Shown: piece after piece, positions 9,532 through 20,700 of the stretch
Numbering within the stretch: position 1 is the stretch's first letter
Layout: each line of letters begins with the position of its first letter
Assembly: GCF_900566055.1 (NCBI RefSeq)
Contig: NZ_UPHQ01000192.1
Span: 1 to 57,669, forward strand
Source of the DNA: Mycobacterium innocens
Lineage (GTDB): Bacteria > Actinomycetota > Actinomycetes > Mycobacteriales > Mycobacteriaceae
Direction: 5' to 3'
DNA length: 57,669 nucleotides
The notes under the pieces: model-generated
Seen by the model: the letters and a program-made list of their open reading frames with translations, nothing else
Databases searched by the model: none
Told to the model about the DNA's origin: nothing
Made by a program: the position numbers and the translations under genes

Positions 9532-11313
9532 ATGACCGAATCGCCCCATGCCGTGATCAGCCGGCTTGCCGCCGAGTTCGACGCTTTGTCCCGCCAAATG
9601 GCCCGCGTCTCCGGCGAACTCGGTCAACTTGACCTGCTGATCTCCGATCCAGCCACCGCAGTCCAGCCCGCCCCGCCACCACCGCAGCCCGTAGCACCGT
9701 ACTGGCAGCACTGGCAACCTGCGGCGCCGGCGCCGCCACGCCAGTTCGCTCCGCCACCACCTCGGCGCACACCTGGCCCTGGTCTGCCTCCAACGCCGCC
9801 GGCTCCAGACCGCGAATCCGGCTGGATCGGAAAGCTGTTGGCCGTCGCCGGGGTGGCGGTGACGCTGATCGGCGTGGTGTTGCTGCTCGTCCTCGCCGCG
9901 CAGGCGCGCCTGCTGCGGCCGGAGATCCGGGTCACCGGTGGCACCCTGCTGGCGCTCGGGCTCGTTGGTGTGGCCGCCCGGCTGCGCAACCAACCCGGCG
10001 GGCGGATCGGCGCGATCGCGTTGGCGGCCACCGGTATTGCCGCCGCCTACCTGGACGTCATAGCAATCACCACCGTCTACAAGTGGGTGCCGGCGCCGGC
10101 CGGGCTCCTGCTCGCCGCGGTGGTCGGCGGTGCGGGTCTGGCGCTGGCTTGGCGGTGGGACTCCGAACACCTCGGGCTGCTGGTGCTGGTGCCACTGATG
10201 GGGCTGGCGCCCGTCATCACCGGCGGTGTTGACCTGTTGCTGGTCAGCTTCATGTTGGCGCTCTCGGCCGCTGCGCTGCCGGTACAACTTGGCAAGAACT
10301 GGATCTGGATGCACGCTGCCCGGACCGCGGCTACCACGCTGCCCCTGCTCGTGGCGCTGGTGTCGGTCCGACACGACGACGCCTGGGTGATCGGCGCCGC
10401 CTGCGGAATCGCCGCGATCCTCGCGATCGCCGGCGGCCTCGTCGTGCTACCCGCTATCAGCAATACCGCCGCATTGGCGGTGCTGACGGCGGCCGGGACC
10501 GTGCCCGCCCTGGCCGCTCGAATGGCAGTCGATCGCGTCATGGCCGCGGTGCTGGCAGCCGCTCTGGCATCAGCCATGCTGGCGATTGTGCTGGCCGGCA
10601 CTGAACTGCCCAAGATCGCCAGACAGGTCTGGTCGGCGTGGTCGTCGGTTTCGGCGCTGGTCGCCGTTACTGTCGCCTTCGACGGCTACGTCGAGGGCCC
10701 GGTACTGCTCTCGCTGGCCGTCATCGTCGCCATTATCGGCCGTGGCGATGCGCTAGCGCGTTGGGCCGCAGCAGGTTTCGGTGTCATCGGGACGGGCCTA
10801 TGCTACAGCTATGCGCCACTTGGTGCCTTGCTGACGGCTACCGCGATGCCGACTTCGATTGCGGTGTCCACCCTGGCCGCCAGCCTGCTCGTCATCACTA
10901 CCGTGTTTGCGATGGCGCGAGCGTGCGCAGGTGTCAAAGACGGTGACGCCAGATTGATCCTGGGCGCGGCTGGCGGGATGCTGATCGTCTACGCCGTCAC
11001 CGCGTTCACCGTCACCGCTGGTGTTCTCCTCGGCGGCACCGAGGTTGGGTTCCTGGCCGGGCACATGGTCGCCACGGTGTGCTGGATCGGCGTGGCGGCG
11101 GCGTTGTTCGGCTACGCGCTGCGGCTGGCGGGCCCGGAACGCCGCGCGGCCCCGATCACTGCGGGGCTGGCGCTCACCGCCGCCGCCACCGCCAAACTGT
11201 TCGTGTTCGATCTGGCGACCCTGGACGGGATCTTCCGGGTCGCGGCGTTCATCGTCGTCGGTCTGGTGCTGCTGGGCATGGGCGCCGGGTACGCGCGCAG
11301 CATGGCTCGCTGA
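9532..11313 (+). CDS. DUF2339 polytopic membrane protein
   Basis: The N-terminus is a short coiled segment (ISRLAAEFDALSRQMARVSGEL region) followed by a Pro-rich cytoplasmic linker (residues ~50–95), then many consecutive hydrophobic Ala/Leu/Val-rich helices to the C-terminus, the DUF2339 architecture. I place the start at the second ATG (9532), which has GGTGG just upstream; ATG 9520 is the alternative. It follows the two-component pair by about 60 bases on the same strand and may be its output. The family has no known biochemical function. Confidence 0.8.
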   Translation: MTESPHAVISRLAAEFDALSRQMARVSGELGQLDLLISDPATAVQPAPPPPQPVAPYWQHWQPAAPAPPRQFAPPPPRRTPGPGLPPTPPAPDRESGWIGKLLAVAGVAVTLIGVVLLLVLAAQARLLRPEIRVTGGTLLALGLVGVAARLRNQPGGRIGAIALAATGIAAAYLDVIAITTVYKWVPAPAGLLLAAVVGGAGLALAWRWDSEHLGLLVLVPLMGLAPVITGGVDLLLVSFMLALSAAALPVQLGKNWIWMHAARTAATTLPLLVALVSVRHDDAWVIGAACGIAAILAIAGGLVVLPAISNTAALAVLTAAGTVPALAARMAVDRVMAAVLAAALASAMLAIVLAGTELPKIARQVWSAWSSVSALVAVTVAFDGYVEGPVLLSLAVIVAIIGRGDALARWAAAGFGVIGTGLCYSYAPLGALLTATAMPTSIAVSTLAASLLVITTVFAMARACAGVKDGDARLILGAAGGMLIVYAVTAFTVTAGVLLGGTEVGFLAGHMVATVCWIGVAAALFGYALRLAGPERRAAPITAGLALTAAATAKLFVFDLATLDGIFRVAAFIVVGLVLLGMGAGYARSMAR

Positions 11314-11317
11314 CCCA

Positions 11318-11381
11318 GCGCGAGCAGACGCGGAATCGCCCAAAATCTCCGATTTTGGTGCGATTCCGCGTCTGCTCGCGC
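11318..11381. terminator. Large perfect hairpin between convergent genes
   Basis: Bases 11318–11339 are perfectly complementary to 11360–11381 (22 bp), and inside them 11340–11347 pairs with 11351–11358 (CCAAAATC/GATTTTGG) around a 3-base loop with one unpaired T at 11359. The ~30-bp stem fills the gap between the stop of the DUF2339 gene and the convergent acpS stop at 11385. The position fits a bidirectional terminator; the GAGCAGACGCGGAATCGC arm resembles repeat arms I recall at other mycobacterial gene ends. Confidence 0.85.
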
Positions 11382-11384
11382 ACT

Positions 11385-11777
11385 CTAGGGTGACTCGAGA
11401 ATGGCCACCGCGGCGGCGGTATCCCCTTCGTGGGTCAGCGAGACATGGATGGTCACATCGGCCAGATGCTTGGCGATTTCGCCGGTTAGCCGCACCCGCG
11501 GCCGGCCCCACATGTCAGTGACCACCTCGATGTCGCGGTGAATGTCCTCGGGCAGCATGGGCCGCTGCGCGAACCGCGAGCCGGACCAGGCCTTGATCAC
11601 CGCTTCCTTGGCGGCCCAGCGGGCCGCGAGGTGCCGGGCCGCCGACGAACTCTTGTCCGAGGCGTCCCGCCGCTCACCGGGGGTGAAGGTCGTCGCGAAC
11701 ACCGTTCCGGGTTGGTCGACCTGCTCGGCGAAATCAGGAATGGAGACGAGGTCGATCCCCACACCGACGATGCCCAT
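11385..11777 (-). CDS. acpS: Holo-[acyl-carrier-protein] synthase
   Basis: AcpS transfers 4'-phosphopantetheine from CoA to the ACP domain of fatty acid synthases. The 130-residue product has the family signatures GVGIDLVSIPDF (Mg-binding Asp) and AARWAAKEAVIKAW (catalytic Glu/Lys helix), plus VSLTHEGDTAAA near the end. ATG 11777 gives MGIVGVGID, the start seen in M. tuberculosis AcpS. It lies 22 bases after the fas stop codon on the same strand, so the modifier is expressed with its substrate enzyme. Confidence 0.97.
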   Translation of the reverse strand: MGIVGVGIDLVSIPDFAEQVDQPGTVFATTFTPGERRDASDKSSSAARHLAARWAAKEAVIKAWSGSRFAQRPMLPEDIHRDIEVVTDMWGRPRVRLTGEIAKHLADVTIHVSLTHEGDTAAAVAILESP

Positions 11778-11799
11778 GGGTCGCCACGTTATCGGATGA

Positions 11800-14700
11800 C
11801 TAAAGCCATCCGATAAATGCCTCTCCGTCGCCAAGCCTGGCGTCCGGATTCAGCAACATCGCGGCCTCCTGCGGCTTCTCCGGCTGATGGTGGTCGAAAC
11901 GGCGGCCCGCGGGCCGCTCATACATCGGCGTACCGCCGGCGATGGCCGAGGCCAGACGGCGCCGACCGGCCAACAACCGCGCATCGGCCCGGCGTTGGTA
12001 GTCCGCCCGCTGCTCGGGGTCCAGCGCGGCGATGAAGGCCTGCGGATGCACGAGTGCGATCAGGCCCGACACGTGGCCGAACCCGAGACTGGTCACCAAC
12101 CCGGCCTTGAGCGGGAACTTCCCGCCCAGCCGCAAGGTGTCGCGGACCCACACGAAGTGCGCCGAACCGGCCAGCTCGTCGTCGACGCAATCCAGACTGC
12201 GGTTGGGCGGAATGACACCGTCACGCAGGATCTGGCACAGCCCCATCATCTGGAACACCGCGGCGCCGCCCTTGGCGTGACCGGTGAGGCTCTTCTGCGA
12301 CACCACGAATAGCGGGGCGCCTTCGGAGCGGCCCAGCGCGTCGGCGAGCCGCTCGTGCAGTTCGGTCTCGTTCGGGTCGTTGGCCAGCGTCGAGGTGTCG
12401 TGCTTGGAGATCACCGCGATGTCGTCAGCCCCCACGCCCAGCTTGGCCAGCGAACGCGCCAGCACCGAATCCCGGCCACCGCGGCCCGCACCCAATGCCC
12501 CGATGCCCGGGGCCGGGATCGAAGTGTGCACACCGTCTCCGAAGGACTGAGCGAAGCCCACCACCGCCAACACCGGCAAACCCATCTTCAGGGCCAGGTC
12601 GCCGCGGGCCAGCAGGATGGTGCCGCCACCTTGAGCTTCCACGAACCCGAGCCGCCGCCGGTCGTTGGGCCGGGAGAACTTCGAGTCGTCGATCCCCCGG
12701 CCCCGCATCATCGCCGTGTCGGCGGTGGCCGCCATGTCACCGAAGCCGATGATGGCCTCCAGGGTCAGGTCGTCGAACCCGCCGGCCACCACCAGCTCGG
12801 CCTTGCCCAGCCGGATCTTGTCGACGCCCTCCTCGACCGACACCGCCGCGGTCGCGCAGGCGCCGACCGGATGGATCATCGCGCCGTAACTGCCCACATA
12901 GGACTGAACCACGTGCGCGGCAACGACATTGGGCAGCACTTCCTGCAGGATGTCGTTCGGCTTGTTCCGGCCGAGCAGATTGCCGTGGTACATGGTCTGC
13001 ATGGAGGTCATCCCGCCCATGCCGGTGCCCTGGGTGTTGGCCACCAGGCTCGGGTGCACCCAGCGCATCAGGTCGGCCGGAGTGAAGCCGGCGGACAGGA
13101 ACGCATCGACGGTCGCGATGATGTTCCACAGCGCCACCCGGTCGATCGAGGCGGCCATGTCCTGGCTGATGCCCCACACCGTCGGGTCGAACCCGGTGGG
13201 GATCTGCGCCCCGACGGTCCGCGACAGCTTGGTCTTGCGCGGCACCCGAATCTCGGTGCCGGCCTTGCGGATTACTTGCCAGTCGCTGGTGTTGGGCACC
13301 GGCCGGACGACGGTATGCTCGGGGTCGAACTGCACGAACGCCCGGGCCTCGGCCTCGGTGGACACCACGAAGCTGAAGTCCTTGTCCAGGAACACCGACA
13401 CCAGCAGCGGCGACGCGTGATCGGGATCGATCGCGCCGTCGTCAACGAACTCGCGGATGCCGACGCGCTGCACCACGGCGTCGTGGTAGCGCTCGACAAG
13501 CTCGGCCTCGTAGACCAGCTCACCCGATTCGGTGTCGTACCAACCGGGTTGAGGATCGTCTTCCCAGCGGATCAATCCGGTCGTCCAGGCCAGCTCGAGG
13601 ACACCGGCCGCCGACAATTCGTCGTCGACCTCCATCTCGAAGCGGGTGCGCGACGAGCCGTAGGGGCCCAGTTCGGCGCCACCGACGATCACCACCAGAT
13701 CGGCGGGGTCGACGTCGAGGTCGGCCCAGTCCGTCGGCGGTGCCGGAGTGTGCGCGCGCGGCGGCGATGGCAGCGCGGCGATGACGCCCGGCGCCGTCTC
13801 CTCCTCGACGGCCGACGCGTCGGCGGACATCTGCTCACGCGCCTTGGCGGCCAGTTCAGCCATGTCGAGATCGGCCTCGGCCAGGCCTCCGGTCAGGTCC
13901 GCCTTGATCGGCGAACTGGCCGCGGCGACTTTGGATTCCACGTCGCAGAGGCCGAGCAGCATCGCCGCCATCTCGTCGGTCGAGTAGGTGGTGACACGGG
14001 CCTCTTCGACCGCGGTGACGATGGCGTCGTTGTGGCCCATGAGCCCGGTGCCGCGGGTCCAGCCGATCAGGGCGTGTGCCAGGCTGACCCGGACCGCCCA
14101 CGACGATTCGGCGTGCCAGCGACTCACCACGGCATCCAGCGCCGACTTTGCTTCACCGTAAGCACCGTCGCCGCCGAACATCCCGCGGTTGGGCGAGCCG
14201 GGCAGTACCACGTGCAACCGCGATGCGATATCGCGCTCGGCGCCGATGGTCGACAGGCCGCCGATCAGCCGCTGCACGGCCCACAGCAGCACCTTCATCT
14301 CCATCTCGGCACGCGAGCCGGCCTCCGACAGATCGCCGACGACGCGGGGTGCCGCGAACGGGAACAGCAGTGTCGGGGACTGCGCGTCCTTGATGTGAAT
14401 CGACTGCGGCCCAAGGCTTTCCGTCTGCTCGGTGCCAACCCACTCGACCAGCGCGTCGATATCCGCATAGGACGCCATATTGGCCGCGACCACCCACAAC
14501 ACCGCGCCGTAGCGGGCGTGGTCACGATAGAGCGTGCGGTAGAACGCCAGTCGCTGGTCGTCAAGCTTCGAGGTGGTCGCGATCACGGTGGCGCCGCCGT
14601 CGAGCAACCGCGCCACCACCGATGCGGCGATCGAGCCCTTCGACGCGCCGGTCACCACCGCCACTTCGTCGCTGTAAGGGCCGCGATCCGGGTTCTCGGC

Positions 14701-17700
14701 ACCGGCGGCGATCCGGCCGTACAGCGACGCGTGGATCTGCCGGCCCGCGGCCAGCGACTTGCCCTGCCACCAGGTGGCCTGGGTCGCCACGACGTGGCCG
14801 GTGCCCTCGAAACGCTCGGACAGCCGCGCCCAGTCGGCGTCGATGTCACCTTCGTCGGTCAGCCAGAGCTTGACCAGGTCTTCGCGGGCGCTGGCCCAGC
14901 GGTCGTCGAAGACGACGGCCTTCTTGCCGTCGAATACCGGGGCCACCAAACGCGGCCAGTCCGCGCCCAATTCGGCGGTGACCAAGTCGATCAACTCGGC
15001 ATCGGTGGCCGCCGCGGGCGCGGTCACCGGGTCGTCGAGCCCCAGCTGGCCCAACACCAGGCGAGCCGCAGAGGCGAGCACCCCGTCGGGGCCGGTGATC
15101 TGATCGGTGAATTCGCTCAGCACGGCCGCGTCGACGGTGGCACCGCCGCCACCGCCCGCAGACGGCAGCGCCACGGCGACGCCCCGGCGCGCGGCAACCG
15201 AGGCGACCGCGGCGTCGATCGCCTTGTCGACGGATGCTGCGTCCGCCAACGCGCCCTCGTGCAGGTTGCCCAGCGCACCGCCGCGTACGCTGGTGCCCTC
15301 ACGGGTTCCCAGCGCGACTTCGACGGTGACGTGTTTGGCCCAGCCGTCACCGAGTTCCCAGGTCTTCTTCACCCGCTCGGCGATGGCACCCGGCCGCCTG
15401 CCCGACGGCCCCAGAACCGTGCGCAGCTGATCGTTGATCGCGTCGGAAAGCACCGGCCCATAAGGCTTGTAGGTGCGCGCCAGCTTGGTGACCTGCGCCC
15501 GCAGCCCGGCCAGGTCGGCCTCGGCGGCGCCGTCGATGGCGCCCAGGTTCAGCTCGGAGCCCAGGTCCACCAGCAGCTGGTTGCGCCGAGACGACGCGCC
15601 GTCGGTGATGGATTCGATGGAGTCGAGCTCCTCGATCTGGTCGATGCGCATCTTGGCCGACAGCGCGATCAGCGCCAGCGTGGCATCGGCGGCGTCGAAG
15701 ACGATGTCGTCCGGCCGAGCGGCACCCGAAGGTGCCGCAGGCGCGGGAGCCGGTGCGGCAGCGGCAGTTTCGGCCGGCTCAGCCAACTCCCCAATGGGCT
15801 CGTCGGCTTCGGGCTCCGGCTCAGGGTCGGTGTCGGTAGCGAACAGCACCGCGGCATCACGTTCGGCGTTGAGCACTTCCACTGTGCTGTGGGCGTATTC
15901 GGGTAACTTGAGGGTGTTGGTGGCCAGGCCCGCCACCGTCGGCGAGGTCTTCACGCCAATCTCGACGAACCGCTCCACTCCCAGGCCACCGGCGGCCTCT
16001 TCGATGAACAACAGGTCCTGCGTTTCGATCCAGCGCACCGGGCTGGCGAATTGCCAAGCCAACAGCTCGATCAGGACGGTGCGAGCCAGCTCGCGGGGCC
16101 GTTCCCGGCGCCAGTTGTCGTAGTCGGCGAGGATCTCGTCGAGCGGCTCGGCCGGCACCAGATCCCGGATCTCCTGGATGAAGTCACGATCCAGGGTGAA
16201 CAGCCGTGGCACCAGGTTGGGAATGTAGCGCCCGATGATCACATCCGGGTCTTTGTCGCGCGGCATCACGCGGTCCAGTGAACGCCGGAAGTCGGCCACC
16301 CCGACCCGCAATACCCGGGAGTGGAACGGAACGTCGATACCGGGAACCAGGATGAACGAACGGCGCCCACCGGTGAGCTCACGGCGCCGCTCCACCTCGG
16401 CCTCGAGCGCCTCCAGACCGCGCACGGTGCCGGCGATCGCATACTGCGAGCCCCGCAGGTTGAAGTTCACGATCTCCAGGAATTCTCCGGTACTCGCCGC
16501 GATTTCGGCGACGAAGGCCGGAACATCGGCGTCGTCGAGATCGATCTGCGACGGCCGGATCGCCGCCAACCGGTAGTTGGACCGTCCCAGTTCGTCGCGC
16601 GGAACGATGTCGTGCATCTTCGATCCGCGGTGAAACACCATCTCCAGCAAGGCTTCCAACTCGTAGACGCCGGTCACGCAGGCCAGCGCGGTGTACTCGC
16701 CAACCGAGTGGCCACAGGCGATCGCGCCCTCGACAAAGGCGCCCTGCTCACGCATCTCGGCCACCTGGGCGGCCGCCACGGTGGCCATCGCAACCTGGGT
16801 GAACTGCGTCAGGTACAACACGCCGTCGGGGTGGTGGTAGTGCACACCGCTGGCGATGATGCTGGTCGGGTTGTCCCGGACCACGTGCAGCACCGAGAAG
16901 CCCAACGTGTCGCGGGTGAACCTGTCCGCGGTGTCCCACACCTTGCGGGCCGCCTTGGAGCGCGCCCGCACTTCCATGCCCATGCCCTTGTGCTGAATGC
17001 CTTGGCCGGGAAACGCGTAGACCGTCTTGGGTGCGGCCAGTCGCGCGGTCGCCGACATCACCAGATCCGAACCGATGCGCGCGGCCACTTCCAAAATCTC
17101 TGCACCCCGGTCGATTCCGACGCGTTCGACGCGGAAGTCCACCTCGTCACCGGGACGCACCATGCCCAGGAACCGCGCGGTCCAGCCGATGAGCCGGGCC
17201 GGCGGACGGGCCTGCCCATCGGTGGCGGTCACCACGTGCTGGGCGGCGGCCGACAGCCACATGCCGTGCACGATGGGCGATTCCAACCCCGCAAGCAGCG
17301 CGGCCGCCCGATCGGTGTGGATGGGGTTGTGGTCGCCGGACACCACCGCGAACGGGCGCATGTCGACCGGCGCGGTCAGGGTGACGTCACGGCGGCGGCG
17401 GCGCGGCGTGTCGGTGGCGTTCTCCGATACCGCGCCACCGGCCCGCACCGGGTCGGCGAGTTCGGCCGCCCCGGTTCGGCCGAGGATGGCGAACCGCTCG
17501 TCGAGGACGGCTATCGGTTCGCCGTCGGGCCCCGCGACCGTCACCGAGACCGCCACCACCCGGCCCACCTCGGTGTCGTGGGCATCCGAAGCCGTTGCGG
17601 TAACCGTCAATTGGTCGGGGGCTTCGGGCAAGGTGCCGACCATGCGGACGGCATGATCAAGGTGCACCAGATTGAGCAGGCCTTCCACCACGGGCACCCC

Positions 17701-20700
17701 GGTGTCGGTGACCGCCGATCCGATCGCCGCGAAAACAGCCGGCCAGCACCGGCCTACCAGCGCATCCGGAACGGTGGTGAGGCTGGGCGCCAACGGCTCG
17801 CCGAAGGTGGCGGTGACCCCGGTGTGGTCGGCAACCTTTTCCGGGTCCCAGTCGACGGTCACCCGGGCCACCCCGTCGGTGACCGGCGGCAGCAGCTCCG
17901 GCCCGTCGGCACCGGCTGCAATCGCCAGCACCGAGCGCATCGCGGTAGCGGCGTCCTCGGTCGAGACCACCGGGATACCGCCGTCCACGGTGTTGGGCGG
18001 CAGGGCGAACCGGATGTCGATCCAGGTGCCCGACACCGGCACGCTCAACACCACATCCGCCCCGTCCTTGCCGTCGATCTGCAGCCGGGCTCCGGTGGAA
18101 GAGTGTGTGGCGCGGGAGTTTTCGGGTCCGTCGTGCACCTGCCACTCGCTTGGCTCGGCGATCCGGTGCACCGGATTGATGGCGGTGCGGCCGGCCCACA
18201 ACACGTCGGGTGCGTCGAGCACGACGGCCAGGGGTCCGTTGGCGTCGGGGCGGCCCAACCGCCGCGATCTGACGTCCCTGACTTCCCCGTCGGCAGCGAG
18301 CACGTCGTCGATGGCGGCCTGCTCGAAGCGGTCCAATAGCTCACCCACCGGCTCGTCGAGGCGGGCGATACCGGCCACCGCCGCCGGGCCGGGGATGATG
18401 CACACCTGGTCGGCGTCGTAGCGGGCATCGTGGGCCTGCCACAACGAGTCGCTGCGCCACCAGCGCCGGACGTCCTTGTCGATCACCGGCACGAAGTTCA
18501 CCGGCTTGCCAAGGGTCTTGCACAGGGTGACGAAGAAGGGAACGTCGGCCGGGTGCAGCTGGACGGTATCGGCGTCCGGATAGCGGGCAAGCAGCGCGGC
18601 GATAGCCTCGGTCGGCTTCTCCAGCAGCGCCGGGTCGGTGAAGAGCGTCTCGATCGGGCCGAAATCCTGTGGATGCAACCGAGCTTCGGCGCGCTGCAGC
18701 ATCTGCTCGAAGCGGTCGCGCCAGGTGTCGGCCAGCCAGGGGCTGCCCTGCCCCAAGACCCCAGCGGTGTCGGCCGTCGAATTTCCCTCGCCGATGGTCA
18801 GTTCCACGTAACGCTGCAGCCACTGCAGGTAGGTCATCTCCGCGACGTCGCCGAAGTAGGGCTTGGCGGTCTTGGCCATAGCGGCGATGATCTCGTCGCG
18901 ACGCTCGGCCACCGCGTCGGCGTCGCCGGCGACCTCGTCGAGAAGCCGGCCGCACCGCGAGGCGGCGTTGTCGATCTCGTGGATGTCGGCGCCGAGTTGG
19001 CTGCGGCTGGAAGCCATGCCGCCCTGGGCCTTTCCGGCGCTGATCCACTCGCCGGTGCCCTGGGTTTCGACCAGCATGCGCTTGACCGAGGGTGACGTGG
19101 TGGACTCCAGAGTCGCCATCGCCGCGGTGCCCACCAGGATCCCGTCGATCGGCATCAACGGGAAGCCGTAGGACTGCGCCCAGCGACCGGACAGGTATTC
19201 GGCCGCGCGCTCGGGGGTGCCGATGCCGCCGCCGACGCAGACGGTGATGTTGGCGCGCGAGCGCAGCTCGGAGTAGGTCGCCAGCAGCAGGTCGTCGAGG
19301 TCCTCCCAGGAATGGTGGCCACCGGCGCGACCGCCCTCGACGTGCATGATCACCGGCTTGGTGGGCACCTCGGTGGCGATGCGGATCACCGAGCGGATCT
19401 GCTCGATGGTTCCGGGTTTGAACACGACGTGGCTGATCCCGATGTCGTTGAGCTCGTGGATCAGCTCGACGGCTTCCTCGAGATCCGGGATGCCGGCGCT
19501 GATCACCACACCGTCGATCGCCGCGCCGGACTGGCGCGCCTTCTGCACCAGCCGCTTGCCGCCGACCTGAAGCTTCCACAGATACGGGTCGAGGAAGAGT
19601 GCATTGAACTGGTAGGTCCGGCCCGGCTCCAGCAGACGGGACATCTCCTGGATGCGGTTGTGAAAGACCTCTTCGGTGACCTGCCCGCCGCCGGCCAGCT
19701 CGGCCCAATGCCCGGCGTTGGCCGCGGCGGCGACGATCTTGGCGTCGACGGTGGTCGGCGTCATGCCCGCCAGCAGGATCGGCGACCGTCCGGTAAGGCG
19801 GGTGAACTTCGTCGAGAGTTTGATCCGGCCGTCGGGCAGGCGGACCACCGTCGGGGCGTAACTCGACCAGGCCCGGGCCACCTCGGGCGTGGCCCCGACG
19901 GTGAAGAGGTTGCGCTGACCGCCGCGGGTGGCAGCGGGCACGATGCCGATGCCCAGGCCGCGGATCACCGGCGCGGTCAGCCGGGTCAGGATGTCCCCTG
20001 GACCCAGATCAAGGATCCACCGAGCTCCAGCGTCATGCACGCGGGTGATCTCGTCGACCCAGTCGACCTTGCGGACCAGGATGGATTCGGCCAGCTCCCG
20101 GGCCAACGCGATATCGAGGCCGACCTTCTCGGCCCAGCTGCCGACGATGTCGATGCCGTCGCCCAGCCGGGGCGTGTGGAAGCCCACCTCCACCCGCACC
20201 GGCTCGAATACCGGCGCGAAGACGTCGCCGCCACGGATCTTGTTCTTGCGGTCGGCTTCCTCCTTCTCCGAGATCTGACGGCAATACAGTTCGAAGCGCG
20301 AGAGCTGTTCGGGGGTGCCGGTGATGACGACCGAGCGCCGGCCGTTGCGGATGGACAGCACCGGTGGCAGCACCGTGCGCACGTCCTGGGCGAAGTCCTC
20401 GAGCAATCGCTGGATGCGCTCGGGGTCGGCGTTGGTGACCGCGACCATCGGCGGGCGATCGCCGAGCACCGAGATCCCCCGCCGGCGCGCCACCAGTGTT
20501 CCGGCCGCGCCGATCAGCTGCGCCAACGCCAGCAGCTCCACGTCGCGAGCGCCACCGGCCTTGAGTGCCTCCACCGCCAGCACCCCCTGGGAGTGCCCTG
20601 CCAGGGCAACCGGCGGGGTGGCAACGAGGTCCATACCCTGGCGGGCCAGGGCACGAATGGCGGCTATCTGGGTGAGCAGCACGCCCGGCACCGACACCGC

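Noticed and set aside
12355..15906. 1183-codon open frame on the plus strand
   Set aside because: It is antisense to fas, a GC-rich gene whose opposite frame stays open by codon bias; its His/Gln/Arg-rich product matches no family.
16321..18339. 672-codon plus-strand frame
   Set aside because: Also an antisense shadow of fas with the same biased composition and no domain pattern.
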